This document shows, piece by piece, positions 63,530-64,000 of a stretch of DNA of 64,000 nt. This DNA is from Clostridium sp. AM58-1XD. GTDB taxonomy: Bacteria; Bacillota; Clostridia; Lachnospirales; Lachnospiraceae. The position numbers and the translations under genes are program-made. The stretch is from positions 145,927 through 209,926 of the forward strand of contig NZ_QSDR01000002.1 in the NCBI RefSeq assembly GCF_003464085.1. Reading direction: 5' to 3'. The first letter of the stretch is position 1, and each line of letters starts with the position of its first letter. A model generated the notes under the pieces. That model did no database searches. It saw nothing but the letters and a program-made list of their open reading frames with translations, and was not told where the DNA came from.

Positions 63530-63620
63530 CTGAAATAAAACAACAGGCTGCCCTCCAACCATCCAGAGGGCAGCCTGTTGTTTTTCTTCATACCCCGCCC
63601 TGCTGCAGGTAAAAAGTATG
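63530..63620 (+). repeat. Imperfect direct repeat, copy 2 (with partner at 60665-60775)
   Basis: It repeats AAATAAAACAACAGGCTGC, the GGCAGCCTGT arm, TTTTTCTTCAT and CCTGC-GCAG-TAAAAA. Loop and spacer differ. Length of the shared part is about 80-100 bases. Confidence 0.6.
63542..63585 (+). terminator. Terminator, second copy of a repeated 3' end
   Basis: AACAGGCTGCCCTC (63542-63555) pairs perfectly with GAGGGCAGCCTGTT (63566-63579), followed by TTTTT. Flanks are shared with the terminator at 60675-60723. Confidence 0.85.
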
Positions 63621-63705
63621 GAAAATAGAAAAATAGCGATAGTTATTTAGTTTTCTGTTTACTGTGAAGTTACCCGAGGACAAATTGGGCATTGAGGAGG
63701 GAAAG

Positions 63706-63777
63706 ATGAAAAGAAAATCTTTTATCTGTACAATCATAAGCATATTCGTAATGGAGTATGTGAAAGTTTTTCTGTAA
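63706..63777 (+). pseudogene. 5' end of an exported-protein gene cut by the IS256-like element
   Basis: ATG 63706, with GAGGAGG upstream, begins KRKSFICTIISIFVMEYVKV and stops at once. The first 15 residues look like a signal peptide start. The rest appears to come from the left end of the insertion sequence whose transposase begins at 63834. The target was probably a secreted or lipoprotein gene; the remainder would lie outside the window. Confidence 0.55.
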
Positions 63778-63833
63778 CTAAGGTTTTATAAGGTCTTCTA
63801 TGGTAAAATAAAAATCATAGGAGGCCTTTTATT

Positions 63834-64000
63834 ATGGCAAGAGAAAAGAAACCCGTACACAAAGTACAAATGACAGATGGGAAAAGGAACATTATCCAGC
63901 AGCTCCTTCAGGAGTATGACATCCAGTCCGCAGAGGATATTCAGGATGCTCTCAAGGATCTGCTTGGCGGCACAATCAAAGAAATGATGGAAGCAGAGAT
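63834..64000 (+). mobile_element. IS256-family transposase, 5' end only
   Basis: The first 55 codons of a Mutator-type (IS256) transposase are present: EKKPVHKVQMTDGKRNIIQQ, then LLQEYDIQSAEDIQDALKDL and GGTIKEMMEAE. The GGTIKEMMEAE helix is a hallmark of the family's N-terminus. AGGAGG precedes the ATG. The gene continues beyond the window, so the catalytic DDE residues are not visible. The left end of the element probably lies near 63750-63780. Confidence 0.85.

Noticed and set aside
60665..63620. Integron-like cassette array with attC sites
   Set aside because: The repeated ends are ordinary terminators. No attC core sites, no integrase and no paired palindromic R/L boxes were found.
1..64000. 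CRISPR array, tRNA or rRNA genes
   Set aside because: No regularly spaced identical repeats were seen, and no tRNA cloverleaf or rRNA-like segment was recognised on either strand.

Overview
The window looks like a chromosomal segment of a mid-GC gut Firmicute, most likely Lachnospiraceae (Enterocloster/Hungatella-like). This is inferred from strong GGAGG ribosome binding sites, the TRAP, RbsABC-type and mannose-family PTS gene content, ECF transporters, hflKC beside a DUF819/dipeptide-epimerase pair, and a conjugative-element remnant. No rRNA, tRNA or CRISPR array was recognised.

Layout. 0.1-4.9 kb: hflKC, an L-Ala-D/L-Glu epimerase-type enzyme and a divergent DUF819 transporter. 4.9-14.9 kb: a minus-strand acid-catabolism block with thioesterase, acyl-CoA ligase, GntR regulator, TRAP transporter, VOC/epimerase-like protein, CoA transferase, thiolase and SDR reductase. 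15.3-28.8 kb: a carbohydrate or polyol operon with a substrate-binding protein, two permeases and an ATPase, two zinc dehydrogenases, a SIS protein, a SAF-domain oxidoreductase and two FGGY kinases, with a divergent RpiR regulator. 28.8-39.9 kb: signalling genes (a GGDEF receptor with tandem solute-binding domains and a 1560-residue hybrid kinase), small regulators, and a MarR gene whose consensus promoter carries three AAGGTACCTT palindromes, next to what looks like the remains of a metal-homeostasis locus. 40.0-46.8 kb: a mannose-family PTS with hexulose-phosphate synthase, phosphohexuloisomerase and two class II aldolases, under a divergent RpiR. 46.9-53.2 kb: a lipoprotein, an ECF transporter with a nucleoside phosphorylase, and a PadR/HAAS pair. 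53.3-64 kb: an accessory island with decayed conjugative-element genes, an array of small immunity-like genes, a GNAT acetyltransferase, a lincosamide-type nucleotidyltransferase, and an IS256-family transposase that runs off the end.

Two features cut across the window. First, at least 14 otherwise well-conserved genes are broken by one-base indels, usually a base lost from a short homopolymer. Restoring one base recovers the expected protein each time, so sequencing or consensus error is at least as likely as gene decay. One of these indels falsely fuses two FGGY kinases into one reading frame. Second, four related long imperfect hairpins of about 100-130 bp (15.2, 26.1, 32.4 and 47.7 kb) sit at gene 3' ends and share a conserved loop sequence, which suggests a dispersed structured repeat family rather than unrelated terminators.
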